In this document: positions 16,751-25,196 of the stretch, one piece after another | Layout of the letters: each line of letters begins with the position of its first letter | How positions within the stretch are numbered: position 1 is the first letter of the stretch | Origin: UBA11957 sp963603285 | GTDB lineage: Bacteria; Bacillota; Clostridia; Lachnospirales; Lachnospiraceae | NCBI GenBank assembly: GCA_963603285.1 | Contig: CAVCMG010000011.1 | Span: 1 to 64,000, forward strand | DNA length: 64,000 nucleotides | Direction: 5' to 3' | Translations under genes and position numbers: made by a program | Notes under the pieces: model-generated | What the model was told of the DNA's origin: nothing | Seen by the model: only the letters and a program-made list of their open reading frames with translations | Databases searched by the model: none

Positions 16751-17767
16751 ATGAAACTCTATGAAAAAAACGGTGACCACCGGGTGACCGTCCTCGGAGA
16801 AGGAACGCGCGTGATGAAAAGTGATGTGCGGATCCATCTTCTGGGGGAACTAGATGAATTGAACAGCCATATCGGACTGGTGCGTTCTCTGACGCAGGAT
16901 ACCGGGTTATGGCAGGAGCTTCTGGAGATTCAGAAGGTACTGCTGGCGGTAAAGCACGGCGTTGAACAGCCGGCAGGTAGTCGGAAGCAGAGCGTATCCA
17001 AGGAGCAGGTGGCTGCACTGGAGACAAAAATCGGCCAGATGGAAAGAACACTTTCACAGGCGGAAGGGGAGATCCTGCCGGGTGGATGCTTTTATTCTGC
17101 GCAGATCGATATTGCAAGAAGCATCGTCAGACGATGTGAGCGCCGTTTTACGGAAGTATCGGCCAGCTATCCGCTGGACGAGCAGGCGGGCGCTTATCTG
17201 AATCGTCTGTCCGATTATTTATACATACAGGCACGTATGGCGGATGCGAGACAGCAGGGACTTTCCCTGACACAGCAGATCGCCAGACAGGTAGAAAGCA
17301 GCCAGCAGCTGCAGCCTGTTGCACAGCCGGTTCCGCCGGTGGAGGCACAGCCTGTTACTGCAGAACAGAACGAGGCTCCTATAGCAGAGTCTGTTGTGGA
17401 GAAGATCCCGGCACTTTGCCGTGACCGCGTGACCAACCGTGTGAAGAAGTTCAGCACAAAGGTCAATAATTCCTACGGCACATTCTATACGATCTGCGTC
17501 GTAGATCCGGAGGGTCAGCTTCTGGCAACGAACTCTCTGGCCAGACATTCCGTACAGGTACATGGCTCCCTGTCCGCAGCCAAAGAGGCTTTGCATAGAG
17601 CCAGACTGCAGGGTGAGGCAGCCAGTGCTGTAGAAAAGAGCGCAGCTGCTCTCTATGAAAATGGCTATCTGATCGGTGCGGTAGGTATCTACGGCTCCAA
17701 TGAAAAGGCCAATAATGAAAAGACACAGCTGGCAGTGGAGCTGTTACAGGGCGCACTGCAGCGGTAA
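16751..17767 (+). CDS. PduO-type cob(I)alamin adenosyltransferase with an extra C-terminal domain
   Basis: The 338-residue protein begins with a PduO-type adenosyltransferase domain (about 1-180). This makes adenosylcobalamin from ATP and cob(I)alamin. Markers are MKLYEKNGDHRVTVLGEG, LGELDELNSHIG, RRCERRF and YLNRLSDYLYIQAR. The ATP loop is degenerate compared with the usual TKTGDKG. A Gln/Pro-rich linker (about 185-220) leads to a C-terminal domain (about 228-338) with VTNRVKKFSTKV, ICVVDPEGQLLATNSL and YENGYLIGAVGIYGSNE. In PduO this place holds a haem-binding DUF336/HbpS domain. The match here is only loose, so the domain identity is uncertain. Confidence 0.8.
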   Translation: MKLYEKNGDHRVTVLGEGTRVMKSDVRIHLLGELDELNSHIGLVRSLTQDTGLWQELLEIQKVLLAVKHGVEQPAGSRKQSVSKEQVAALETKIGQMERTLSQAEGEILPGGCFYSAQIDIARSIVRRCERRFTEVSASYPLDEQAGAYLNRLSDYLYIQARMADARQQGLSLTQQIARQVESSQQLQPVAQPVPPVEAQPVTAEQNEAPIAESVVEKIPALCRDRVTNRVKKFSTKVNNSYGTFYTICVVDPEGQLLATNSLARHSVQVHGSLSAAKEALHRARLQGEAASAVEKSAAALYENGYLIGAVGIYGSNEKANNEKTQLAVELLQGALQR

Positions 17768-17779
17768 TACAGGATACAA

Positions 17780-17818
17780 AAAAGCCACATGATACATATG
17801 ACGTATCATGTGGCTTTT
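17780..17818. terminator. Bidirectional terminator between convergent genes
   Basis: AAAAGCCACATGATAC and GTATCATGTGGCTTTT form a perfect 16-bp stem with a 7-base loop. It serves the adenosyltransferase gene (plus) and the DAHP synthase gene (minus). Confidence 0.92.
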
Positions 17819-17822
17819 GGTA

Positions 17823-18857
17823 TTAGTACAGATCAGCGATCTCATAGATCAGCTTCTCGGATTTCTCCCAGCCCAGGCACGGGTCGGTGATGGATTTTCC
17901 GTAGCAGCCTTCGCCAATCTTCTGGTTGCCGTCCTCGATGTAGCTTTCAATCATCAGGCCGCGGACGAAGCCGTGGAGATCCTGATTGTGATGGACGCTG
18001 TGCAGCACCTCTTTACTGATACGGATCTGTTCCATAAACTTCTTGCCGGAGTTGGCATGGTTGCAGTCAACGAATACGCACGGATTTTTCAGATTGCTCT
18101 TCATATAGATATCGTACAGATGTACCAGATCTTCGTAATGGTAGTTCGGGCTGCTCTTGCCGAAGTTGTCGACGTAACCGCGCAGGATCGCATGGGCGTA
18201 CGGATTACCGTCGGTCTGGACCTCCCAGCCTCTGTAGAGGAAGGTATGGCCGCTCTGGGCAGCTACGATACCGTTCATCATAACAGACAGATCACCACTG
18301 GTCGGGTTCTTCATGCCGACCGGGATACCGATACCGCTGGCGGTCAGACGATGCTGCTGGTTCTCTACGGAACGGGCGCCGATCGCTGTGTAGGACAGGA
18401 TATCGGAGATATACCGGTGATTTTCCGGGTAAAGAAGCTCATCGGCACAGGTCAGTTCGGTTTCGCGGATCGCACGGGTATGCAGGTCACGGACCTTGAT
18501 CAGACCCTCGAGCATATCGGGCGCCTTGTCCGGATCTGGCTGGTGCACCAGACCCTTGTAGCCGGCACCGGTGGTACGGGGTTTATTGGTATAAATACGC
18601 GGGATGATAAACAGCTTGTCCTTGACCTTCTCCTGCACTTTGGCAAGACGGTAGGTGTATTCGAGTACGGAATCCTCCCGGTCTGCGGAACAGGGACCGA
18701 TGATCAGAATAAATTTGTCGATCTTGCCGTCAAAGATGGCTTTCATTTCTTCGTCGCGCTTGGCTTTGATGTCTGCGATGGCTTTATCTACCGGAAAACG
18801 TTCCTTGATCTCCTTCGGGACCGGAAGCTTCCGTAAAAAACGCATATCCATTTCCAT
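17823..18857 (-). CDS. aroF: 3-deoxy-7-phosphoheptulonate (DAHP) synthase, class I
   Basis: The 344-residue enzyme condenses phosphoenolpyruvate and erythrose 4-phosphate in the first step of aromatic amino acid synthesis. It is the AroFGH type (PF00793): IIGPCSADRED, IPRIYTNKPRTTGAGYKGL, GARSVENQQHR, GMKNPTSGDLSVMMNG, VDCNHANSGK and GLMIESYIEDGNQ. The metal-binding Cys, His, Glu and Asp residues are in place. Length equals the E. coli isoenzymes. It is a single gene with its own promoter and a candidate operator overlapping the -10 box, so it is probably controlled by an aromatic amino acid. Which amino acid inhibits it cannot be told. Confidence 0.93.
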   Translation of the reverse strand: MEMDMRFLRKLPVPKEIKERFPVDKAIADIKAKRDEEMKAIFDGKIDKFILIIGPCSADREDSVLEYTYRLAKVQEKVKDKLFIIPRIYTNKPRTTGAGYKGLVHQPDPDKAPDMLEGLIKVRDLHTRAIRETELTCADELLYPENHRYISDILSYTAIGARSVENQQHRLTASGIGIPVGMKNPTSGDLSVMMNGIVAAQSGHTFLYRGWEVQTDGNPYAHAILRGYVDNFGKSSPNYHYEDLVHLYDIYMKSNLKNPCVFVDCNHANSGKKFMEQIRISKEVLHSVHHNQDLHGFVRGLMIESYIEDGNQKIGEGCYGKSITDPCLGWEKSEKLIYEIADLY

Positions 18858-18910
18858 AATGTTTATTCTCCAATCTATGCTTCAGTAATGTATATTTATA
18901 CATCGGACTA

Positions 18911-18944
18911 GTGCTATCTTAGCACAGAACATACCGAAAGGCAA
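18911..18944 (-). promoter_or_regulatory. aroF promoter with dyad over the -10 box
   Basis: On the minus strand TTGCCT (18939-18944) and TAAGAT (18916-18921) are 17 bp apart. The palindrome GTGCTA-TCT-TAGCAC (18911-18925) covers the -10 box and is a candidate repressor site. I see no T-box-like leader in 18858-18910. Confidence 0.55.
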
Positions 18945-19090
18945 TTGACAAACGTCTGCCGGGTACGAAAGTTAGTGTAACATAAGATACTGAATAAATC
19001 AATGATTTAACGTATTAAAGAAAAAGTTGTATTTCCTTCATTTTACAGTAACCCATGCAGGAACAGGAATCAAAAATGTGCAGACCATAA

Positions 19091-19119
19091 TTGCCATCAT
19101 TCCTGCGGGGGTGTATACT
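19091..19119 (+). promoter_or_regulatory. Promoter of the HD-domain gene
   Basis: TTGCCA and TATACT are 17 bp apart, about 40 bp before the start codon at 19158. No other feature was seen in 18945-19090. Confidence 0.6.
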
Positions 19120-19157
19120 AAGACAGATATTGTACACATCAGAGGAGGCATAAAACT

Positions 19158-19763
19158 ATGGCAGATACAACATTACAGAGCAGCCTGACCCGCGACGAAG
19201 CGCTGGCACTGCTGAGAACATATAATAAGGATACGTTTCATATCCGTCATGCCCTGACGGTAGAGGGTGTAATGCGCTGGTACGCAAAGGAGCTGGGCCA
19301 TGCCGATGAAGAGGAATTTTGGGGTCAGGTCGGTCTTTTGCATGATATTGACTTTGAGATGTATCCTGAGGAGCATTGTACAAAGGCACCGGAGCTTCTT
19401 CGCGCCGGCGGTGTGAATGAGGAGATGATCCATGCGATCTGTTCCCACGGTTACGGGATCTGCTGCGATGTGGAGCCGGTACTGGAGATGGAAAAGGTAC
19501 TGTTTGCCGCAGATGAGCTGACCGGCCTGATCTGGTCCTGCGCGCTGATGCGTCCGTCGAAGAGTACGAAGGATATGGAGGTCAGGAGCCTGAAAAAGAA
19601 ATTCAAGGACAAGCATTTTGCTGCCGGCTGTTCCCGCGATGTGATCCGTCAGGGTGCAGAATGTCTTGGCTGGGAGCTGGAGGAGCTGTTTGCCAGAACG
19701 ATCGAGGCCATGCGAAGCTGTGAGGACAGCGTAGAGGCAGCGATGGAACAGGAGAATGCATAA
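19158..19763 (+). CDS. HD-domain metal-dependent hydrolase
   Basis: The 201-residue protein has an HD phosphohydrolase core: His31 (FHIRHAL), His62-Asp63 (LLHDIDFEMYP), a downstream histidine in CSHGYG and an aspartate in AADELTG. Proteins of this type (the YedJ/HDIG-related hydrolases of Clostridia) remove phosphate from nucleotides or other small molecules. None of the features points to one substrate. AGAGGAGG precedes the start. The next gene, an NCS2 permease for nucleobases, begins 57 bp downstream on the same strand. Together with the M42 peptidase they may form one transcript, which hints weakly at nucleobase handling. Confidence 0.8.
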   Translation: MADTTLQSSLTRDEALALLRTYNKDTFHIRHALTVEGVMRWYAKELGHADEEEFWGQVGLLHDIDFEMYPEEHCTKAPELLRAGGVNEEMIHAICSHGYGICCDVEPVLEMEKVLFAADELTGLIWSCALMRPSKSTKDMEVRSLKKKFKDKHFAAGCSRDVIRQGAECLGWELEELFARTIEAMRSCEDSVEAAMEQENA

Positions 19764-19820
19764 ATCGGACATTACTGTGCCTGTAAAGGCAGAAGCAGTA
19801 AAAAAATGACAGGAGTGTAT

Positions 19821-21164
19821 ATGAAGAATACGAACGAAACCACATCCGCTGCATCCATGCAGAATATCTACCGCCTCGACGGGCGTGTACCGCTTTTGAA
19901 GGCCATTCCCTTTGGCCTGCAGCATATTCTGGCGATGTTTGTGGCGAATATTGCGCCGATTCTGATCGTCGGCGGAGCCTGCGGGCTTGCGGATAAGGAG
20001 CTGGCGATGCTGATCCAGAGTGCGATGCTGATCGCCGGTATCGGTACGCTGGTACAGCTGTTTCCGATCTTTGGACGGATCGGCTCGGGGCTGCCCATTG
20101 TCATGGGTATTAGCTTTACTTTTGTGTCGATCCTCTGCTTTGTGGGTGCGCAGTACGGGTATGGCACGGTGATGGGAGCTGTGCTGATCGGCGGTCTTGT
20201 TGAAGGTGTGCTGGGTCTGTTTGCCAAATACTGGATCCGGCTCATCTCCCCGATTGTTTCAGCCAGCGTCGTTACGGCGATCGGCTTTTCGCTGTTGTCT
20301 GTCGGGGCAAATTCCTTTGGCGGCGGCAGCGGCAGTGAGGACTTTGGTTCTCTGGAAAACTGGATCCTAGGTTCCGTGACATTGCTTTGCTGTATCCTGT
20401 TTCATATTTTTGCAAAATCCTATTATAAACAGCTGTCTGTTTTATTTGGCCTTGTGGTGGGCTATATCCTGGCGATCGTTATGGGTTGTGTGGACTTTTC
20501 TTCGCTGGCGGGTACGGCGGTGATTTCCGTGCCGAAATTTATGCCGTTTACGATGGAATTTCATCCTGACGCGATTGTATCTGTTGTGCTGATCTTTCTG
20601 GTTTCTGCGACAGAGACGATCGGTGATACAGCGGCGCTGGCGGCTTCCGGCCTTGACCGGGAGGTAACGGTAAAGGAGACGTCGGGCTCTCTGACCTGCG
20701 ATGGCTTTGTCAGCTCGATCTCGTCCCTGTTTGGCTGTCTGCCGATCACATCCTTCAGCCAGAATGTGGGACTGGTGGCCATGACGAAGGTAGTCAATCG
20801 TTTTACGATCGCTACGGGAGCCGTGATCATGCTGCTGGCCGGTATTTTCCCGATTTTCGGTGCGCTTCTGGCTACGCTGCCGGATGCTGTACTGGGTGGC
20901 TGTACGATCATGATGTTTGGTACGATCGTTGTCAGCGGTCTGCAGATGATCAGCAAGTGCGGCTTCAGCCAGAGAAATATTACGATTGCTGCGCTTTCCT
21001 TAAGCGTGGGATTGGGCTTTACCCAGTGTGAGGATCTGTTCAATATCTTCCCGCAGATGATCCAGAATGTGTTCGGACAGAACTGTGTAGCGGTTGTTTT
21101 TCTGGTAGCGATCATCTTAAATCTGGTGCTGCCGGAAAATATGGAAGCACATACGGCAGAATAA
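19821..21164 (+). CDS. NCS2 nucleobase:cation symporter (xanthine/urate type)
   Basis: The 447-residue protein has about 12-14 hydrophobic segments and NCS2 signatures: PFGLQHILAMFVANIAPILIVGG at the N-terminus, the ETIGDTAALAASG motif in helix 8 and the TSFSQNVGLVAMTKV motif in helix 10, where substrate-binding residues lie. Close relatives transport xanthine, urate or uracil. The QNVGLV(x)MT form favours the xanthine/urate branch over uracil. I chose MKNTNE (19821), since CAGGAG lies eight bases upstream, over the ATG at 19806. No purine riboswitch fits in the 57-bp gap before it. Confidence 0.9.
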   Translation: MKNTNETTSAASMQNIYRLDGRVPLLKAIPFGLQHILAMFVANIAPILIVGGACGLADKELAMLIQSAMLIAGIGTLVQLFPIFGRIGSGLPIVMGISFTFVSILCFVGAQYGYGTVMGAVLIGGLVEGVLGLFAKYWIRLISPIVSASVVTAIGFSLLSVGANSFGGGSGSEDFGSLENWILGSVTLLCCILFHIFAKSYYKQLSVLFGLVVGYILAIVMGCVDFSSLAGTAVISVPKFMPFTMEFHPDAIVSVVLIFLVSATETIGDTAALAASGLDREVTVKETSGSLTCDGFVSSISSLFGCLPITSFSQNVGLVAMTKVVNRFTIATGAVIMLLAGIFPIFGALLATLPDAVLGGCTIMMFGTIVVSGLQMISKCGFSQRNITIAALSLSVGLGFTQCEDLFNIFPQMIQNVFGQNCVAVVFLVAIILNLVLPENMEAHTAE

Positions 21165-21238
21165 AGACGTATCGAAGTGTTATTTTAATATAGAAAGAAA
21201 ATCTGTATTCGACAGAACAGATACAGGAGGAATTACGT

Positions 21239-22267
21239 TTGGAAAAATATACAGAGTATATCATCGAACAGATGAAACAGCTGCTGGCCATCGACAGTCC
21301 GACGAGCTTTACAGCGAAGGTGGCGGCGTATCTGATGGAAGAATTTACCCGTCTTGGCTATGAGCCATGGCAGACGAAAAAGGGCGGCGTTGCCGTATGC
21401 CTTGGCGGTGAGGGCGATCCGGTGTCGCTGATGGCGCATACCGATACACTGGGAGCCATGGTGGCCGAGGTCAAGGCTGATGGCCGTCTGCGCCTGACGC
21501 CTCTTGGCGGTTTAAATGCCAACAATACCGAGACAGAAAACTGCCGTGTGTACAGCTTTGACGGTAAGGTGTACGAGGGTACGATCCAGCTGATTGACGC
21601 ATCGATCCATGTTAACGGCGAATTCAGCAATACAAAGCGCAGCTTCGATACGGTGGAGGTTGTGTTGGATGAGGACGTCCGGACAAAAGAGGATGTGCAT
21701 AAGCTGGGGATTGAGAATGGCTGTATGGTATGTGTGGAGCCGCGTACCCGCGTGACGGCATCCGGTTATATCAAGAGCCGTTTCCTGGATGACAAGCTCA
21801 GTGCGGCGATCCTTTTAGGCTATGCAAAATATGTGAAAGAAGAGCATGTAGCTTTAAAACGTAAGGTATATGAGCATATTACCGTATTTGAGGAAGTCGG
21901 ACACGGCGCCTGTGCACCGATTGCGGCAGATATTGAGGAACTGCTGTCCGTAGATATGGGCTGCATTGGCAAGGGGCTGGAATGTGACGAGCATCAGGTA
22001 TCCATCTGTGTCAAGGACGGCGGTGGACCTTACCATTATGATGTGGTACGCAAGCTGATCGCTACGGCAAAAGCGAATGGTATCAGCTATGCAGCGGATG
22101 TCTATCCACATTATGGCTCGGATGCGGATGCGGCGATGAGTGCCGGAGCGGATGCAAAGCATGGTCTGATCGGTCCGGGGGTTTATGCGTCCCATGGCTA
22201 TGAGCGTTCCCATGTCGATGCCGTAGACAATACGCTGCGTCTTCTGGTGGCTTATCTCGACAGTTAA
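21239..22267 (+). CDS. M42 family metallopeptidase (TTG start)
   Basis: The 342-residue protein is an M42 aminopeptidase of the glutamyl aminopeptidase / endoglucanase M family, a cobalt- or zinc-dependent cytoplasmic enzyme that trims peptides. Ligands are visible: His67 and Asp69 in SLMAHTDT, Asp184 in RFLDDK, the catalytic pair Glu218-Glu219 in VFEEVGHG, the SVDMG aspartate and the final histidine in SHGYERSH. The start is TTG with AGGAGG eight bases upstream; no nearby ATG has a site. It follows the NCS2 permease by 74 bp and may share its transcript. Confidence 0.88.
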   Translation: MEKYTEYIIEQMKQLLAIDSPTSFTAKVAAYLMEEFTRLGYEPWQTKKGGVAVCLGGEGDPVSLMAHTDTLGAMVAEVKADGRLRLTPLGGLNANNTETENCRVYSFDGKVYEGTIQLIDASIHVNGEFSNTKRSFDTVEVVLDEDVRTKEDVHKLGIENGCMVCVEPRTRVTASGYIKSRFLDDKLSAAILLGYAKYVKEEHVALKRKVYEHITVFEEVGHGACAPIAADIEELLSVDMGCIGKGLECDEHQVSICVKDGGGPYHYDVVRKLIATAKANGISYAADVYPHYGSDADAAMSAGADAKHGLIGPGVYASHGYERSHVDAVDNTLRLLVAYLDS

Positions 22268-22349
22268 GCGTTTTTTATCGGTTGCGAAAACCGTTGAAAA
22301 AAGCTATAATCCAGTACTGGGACTATAGAATATACGGAGCAGAGGAAAT

Positions 22350-22937
22350 ATGTCGAAATTTACAAAGCAGGCAATCCGACAGGCGTATATGGAGCTGCTG
22401 GAGGAAAAGCCGTTTGACAAGGTCACAGTCAAGGATATTGTCATGCGCTGTGAGTTAAATCGAAACACATTTTATTATTATTACAGGGATATTTACGATG
22501 TGCTGGAGGATATTTTCGCTGAAGAAAGAGAACATCTGAAGCAGCAGCTTTCGGGGGAAGGCTCTTTTTACGAAGCCTACAAAGCCGCTTTCGCCATCAT
22601 TCTGCAGCATAAAAGCGCCGTACTGCATCTGGCAAAGTCGAGGCATGAAGATATTCTGATGAATTATCTGATCAATGTTGTGCGGGACTTTGTCCGGCCG
22701 TTTGTAGAGTACCGCGCGAAGGATGCGCATCTTTCGGAATGGGATATCCGTTACATCATCAGCTTTTACAGCTGTGCGATCATAGACTATACGCATCACT
22801 GGATCCAGGAGGGGATGACAGAGGACGGCGAGGAGCTGTTACTGCGTCTTTCGGATACGTTTGAACTGACGATTGAAACACTGATCGGGCAGTGCCAGAA
22901 TAAGCAGTACCAGATGCCGGGGAAGGCGGCTCTGTAG
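22350..22937 (+). CDS. TetR/AcrR family regulator
   Basis: The 195-residue protein has the same Firmicute TetR type as the one at 5833: TKQAIRQAYMELLEEKPFDKVTVKDIVMRCELNRNTFYYYYRDIYDVLED. A C-terminal all-helical ligand domain follows, with IISFYSCAIIDYTHHWIQ. Proteins of this subgroup include the dihydroxyacetone kinase regulator DhaS. It is on the same strand as the ABC importer operon 250 bp downstream, with a terminator between, so it could regulate that operon in trans through the dyad at 23128. This is inference from position. Confidence 0.85.
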   Translation: MSKFTKQAIRQAYMELLEEKPFDKVTVKDIVMRCELNRNTFYYYYRDIYDVLEDIFAEEREHLKQQLSGEGSFYEAYKAAFAIILQHKSAVLHLAKSRHEDILMNYLINVVRDFVRPFVEYRAKDAHLSEWDIRYIISFYSCAIIDYTHHWIQEGMTEDGEELLLRLSDTFELTIETLIGQCQNKQYQMPGKAAL

Positions 22938-22970
22938 CGTATACAGAGCAAACAACAGAGCAGATTTTTC

Positions 22971-23008
22971 AGGAGATACGACCACAGAGCGGTTGTATCT
23001 CCTTTTTT
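22971..23008 (+). terminator. Intrinsic terminator after the TetR gene
   Basis: AGGAGATACGACC pairs with GGTTGTATCTCCT (one G-T pair, 7-base loop) and is followed by TTTTT. Confidence 0.85.
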
Positions 23009-23127
23009 GCCAGTAACAAACAAAATGTCTGTACTGCCAGAAGTCCTGTCTTGCACCCCATACAATTTACAGAACACTTACATTTCAGACAAACAGATCC
23101 ATAACTTCTTACAAACTCCTTACCAAA

Positions 23128-23162
23128 GCGCAGTAGCGCATTTTACATACCCTCCGTACAAT
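23128..23162 (+). promoter_or_regulatory. Candidate promoter and dyad for the ABC importer operon
   Basis: A TACAAT -10 box (23157-23162) has no good -35, but the expected -35 position overlaps the dyad GCGC-AGTA-GCGC (23128-23139). A weak promoter with a dyad at -35 suggests regulation by a bound protein. Confidence 0.4.
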
Positions 23163-23190
23163 AAACACCGTACATTTGAAGGAGGAGCAC

Positions 23191-24165
23191 ATGCAAAGTA
23201 TGAATAATGTCGCTGTCGGCCCGTCGGTCACAGCAAAAAAACTGACACGTTCCATACCGTTGAAAAAAGAGAAAGCAGAGACAGGAACGCAGCTTGTGCA
23301 GCTGAAAAAGACAGGAACCGTCCTGCTTTTTGTACTGCCGGCACTGATACCGCTGATCGTATTCTGGATATATCCAATCTGCCGGTCGATCTGGCTGAGC
23401 CTGACGGACTGGGATTTTATGACCGTTGATTACAACTTTATCGGATTGAAAAACTATATTTCCCTGTTTCAGGACAGCCGGTTTTATGCGGCTCTTTTAA
23501 ATACCCTGATCTTTACCGCAGGAACTCTGCTGCCAACGATCGTGGGAGGTCTTGGACTGGCACTTTTACTGCAGAAAAATTTCCGGGGCAGCGGATTTTT
23601 CAAATTTATCCTGTTTTCCCCGTGGATCACGCCGACCGTAGCGATCTCGATCGTGTGGACCTGGATCTTTCAACCGGACGGCGGCTTTGCTAATCAGATC
23701 TTATCCCTGTTTGGACTTCCGGCCCTGAAATGGATCAGCAGCTCCCAGACAGCGATGCTTTCCGTCATCATCGTAACGGTGTGGAAGAGTCTGGGCTATG
23801 CGATGATCTTTTATCTGTCGGCACTGGAAAAGGTGCCCACCGAACTGTACGAAGCCAGCGATCTGGACGGCGCGAATGCTTTTCAGCGCTTCTGGTATAT
23901 GACATTACCGAGTATCTCGCCAACCACGTTCTTCCTGATGATCATTACGATGGTCAATTCCCTGCAGGCCTACGATCAGATCCAGATCCTGACCCAGGGC
24001 GGGCCGAGCGGCAGCACGAGAACTCTGCTGTATATGTATTATCAGCTTGGCTTCCAGGAATTTCACATGGGACAGGCTGCCGCAACAGCTGTCGTCATGA
24101 TTCTGATCACTGTCCTGTTGTCCTGCGTACAGTTTGGAGCATCAAAAAAATGGGTGAATTATTAA
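23191..24165 (+). CDS. ABC importer permease, UgpA/MalF type
   Basis: The 324-residue membrane protein has six predicted helices and the binding-protein-dependent permease signature EASDLDGANAFQRFWYMTLPSI (EAA loop), which docks to the ATPase. It is the first of two permeases in a carbohydrate-type (CUT1) importer. The binding protein and the hydrolases in this operon suggest a glycerophosphodiester-like or other phosphorylated substrate rather than a plain sugar. The start is ATG 23191 with AAGGAGG before it; the TTG at 23176 would overlap that site. No ATPase gene is in the operon, so it probably uses a shared MsmK/UgpC-like ATPase encoded elsewhere. Confidence 0.9.
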   Translation: MQSMNNVAVGPSVTAKKLTRSIPLKKEKAETGTQLVQLKKTGTVLLFVLPALIPLIVFWIYPICRSIWLSLTDWDFMTVDYNFIGLKNYISLFQDSRFYAALLNTLIFTAGTLLPTIVGGLGLALLLQKNFRGSGFFKFILFSPWITPTVAISIVWTWIFQPDGGFANQILSLFGLPALKWISSSQTAMLSVIIVTVWKSLGYAMIFYLSALEKVPTELYEASDLDGANAFQRFWYMTLPSISPTTFFLMIITMVNSLQAYDQIQILTQGGPSGSTRTLLYMYYQLGFQEFHMGQAAATAVVMILITVLLSCVQFGASKKWVNY

Positions 24166-24228
24166 CGGCCATACGCTGCGGAGCAGATATTTTTGCAGAT
24201 CGCAGCAGGGTATGACACAGGAGGACAT

Positions 24229-25110
24229 ATGAATACAGAAGCAACAACGCTTACAGCAAAACAGGCAGGGGTCTGCACACCGGGGCATATCCTCGCAGAA
24301 ACCGCCAGATATGGCGTGCTAATCATCGTCAGTATATTTACGGCATTCCCGTTTTTCTGGATGGTCGTCAGCGCGTTAAAGACAAAAACGGAGATTATGG
24401 ACATTACCCATTTTCTGCCGTCCACACCGCAATGGAGCAATTTTACCTCGGTACTGTTTGATTCCCCGATCCTGCATTATGTGTGGAACAGTATGGTGAT
24501 CTCGCTGATTGTGATCGCCTTGCAGATCTTTTCGGGGGCGCTGGTGGCCTATGCCATTGTTTTTCTGGAATTTAAGGGCAGAAAGATCCTGTTTGCCATC
24601 ATTATGGGAACGTATATGCTGCCGGTAGCAGCGACGTACATCCCGAGCTACATTATTTTATCAAAAATGAACCTGTTAAATACGCTGACAGGTCTGGTGA
24701 TTTCCAGTGCCGTGAGTATTTTCGGTATTTTCCTGCTCCGACAGGCGTTTATGCAGGTACCGCTGGGACTGGTGGAGGCGGCCAGAATGGACGGCGCGAG
24801 CCATTTCAGGATTCTGTGGCAGGTGGTCTGCCCGATGACCAAGTCATCGTTTATTACCTTTGGATTGATGAGCTTTATTTCTACATACAACAACTACATG
24901 TGGCCGTCACTGGTCACCAACGATGCGAGCAAGTATCTGGTTTCCCAGGGCCTCCGCAGCTTCTTTATCGAGGGCGGAGCCTATGGTACGGAGTGGGGGC
25001 TTGTGATGGCGGCCAGCGCTGTGATCGTACTGCCGCTGTTGATCCTGTTTGCATTCACACAGAAATGGTTCATCAATGGTATCGGTGGAGACACCGGTAT
25101 GAAAGGCTGA
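24229..25110 (+). CDS. ABC importer permease, UgpE/MalG type
   Basis: The 293-residue protein is the second permease, with six membrane helices and the EAA loop VEAARMDGASHFRILWQVVCPM. The MalG-type ending (FTQKWFINGIGGDTGMKG) is complete. It is 63 bp downstream of the first permease. ATG 24229 is preceded by CAGGAGG; a TTG at 24193 lacks a site. Confidence 0.9.
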   Translation: MNTEATTLTAKQAGVCTPGHILAETARYGVLIIVSIFTAFPFFWMVVSALKTKTEIMDITHFLPSTPQWSNFTSVLFDSPILHYVWNSMVISLIVIALQIFSGALVAYAIVFLEFKGRKILFAIIMGTYMLPVAATYIPSYIILSKMNLLNTLTGLVISSAVSIFGIFLLRQAFMQVPLGLVEAARMDGASHFRILWQVVCPMTKSSFITFGLMSFISTYNNYMWPSLVTNDASKYLVSQGLRSFFIEGGAYGTEWGLVMAASAVIVLPLLILFAFTQKWFINGIGGDTGMKG

Positions 25111-25196
25111 GTACAGCCGATAAGAACGGTCTGCAGGGCTGTAAGTCCGGAAAAAGAAGAAAAAGCAGAACCGTAGTTCAGGAGGAGAAAAAAGTT

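Noticed and set aside
19764..19820. Purine riboswitch before the NCS2 permease
   Set aside because: The gap is only 57 bp and has just a small TGCCT/AGGCA hairpin.
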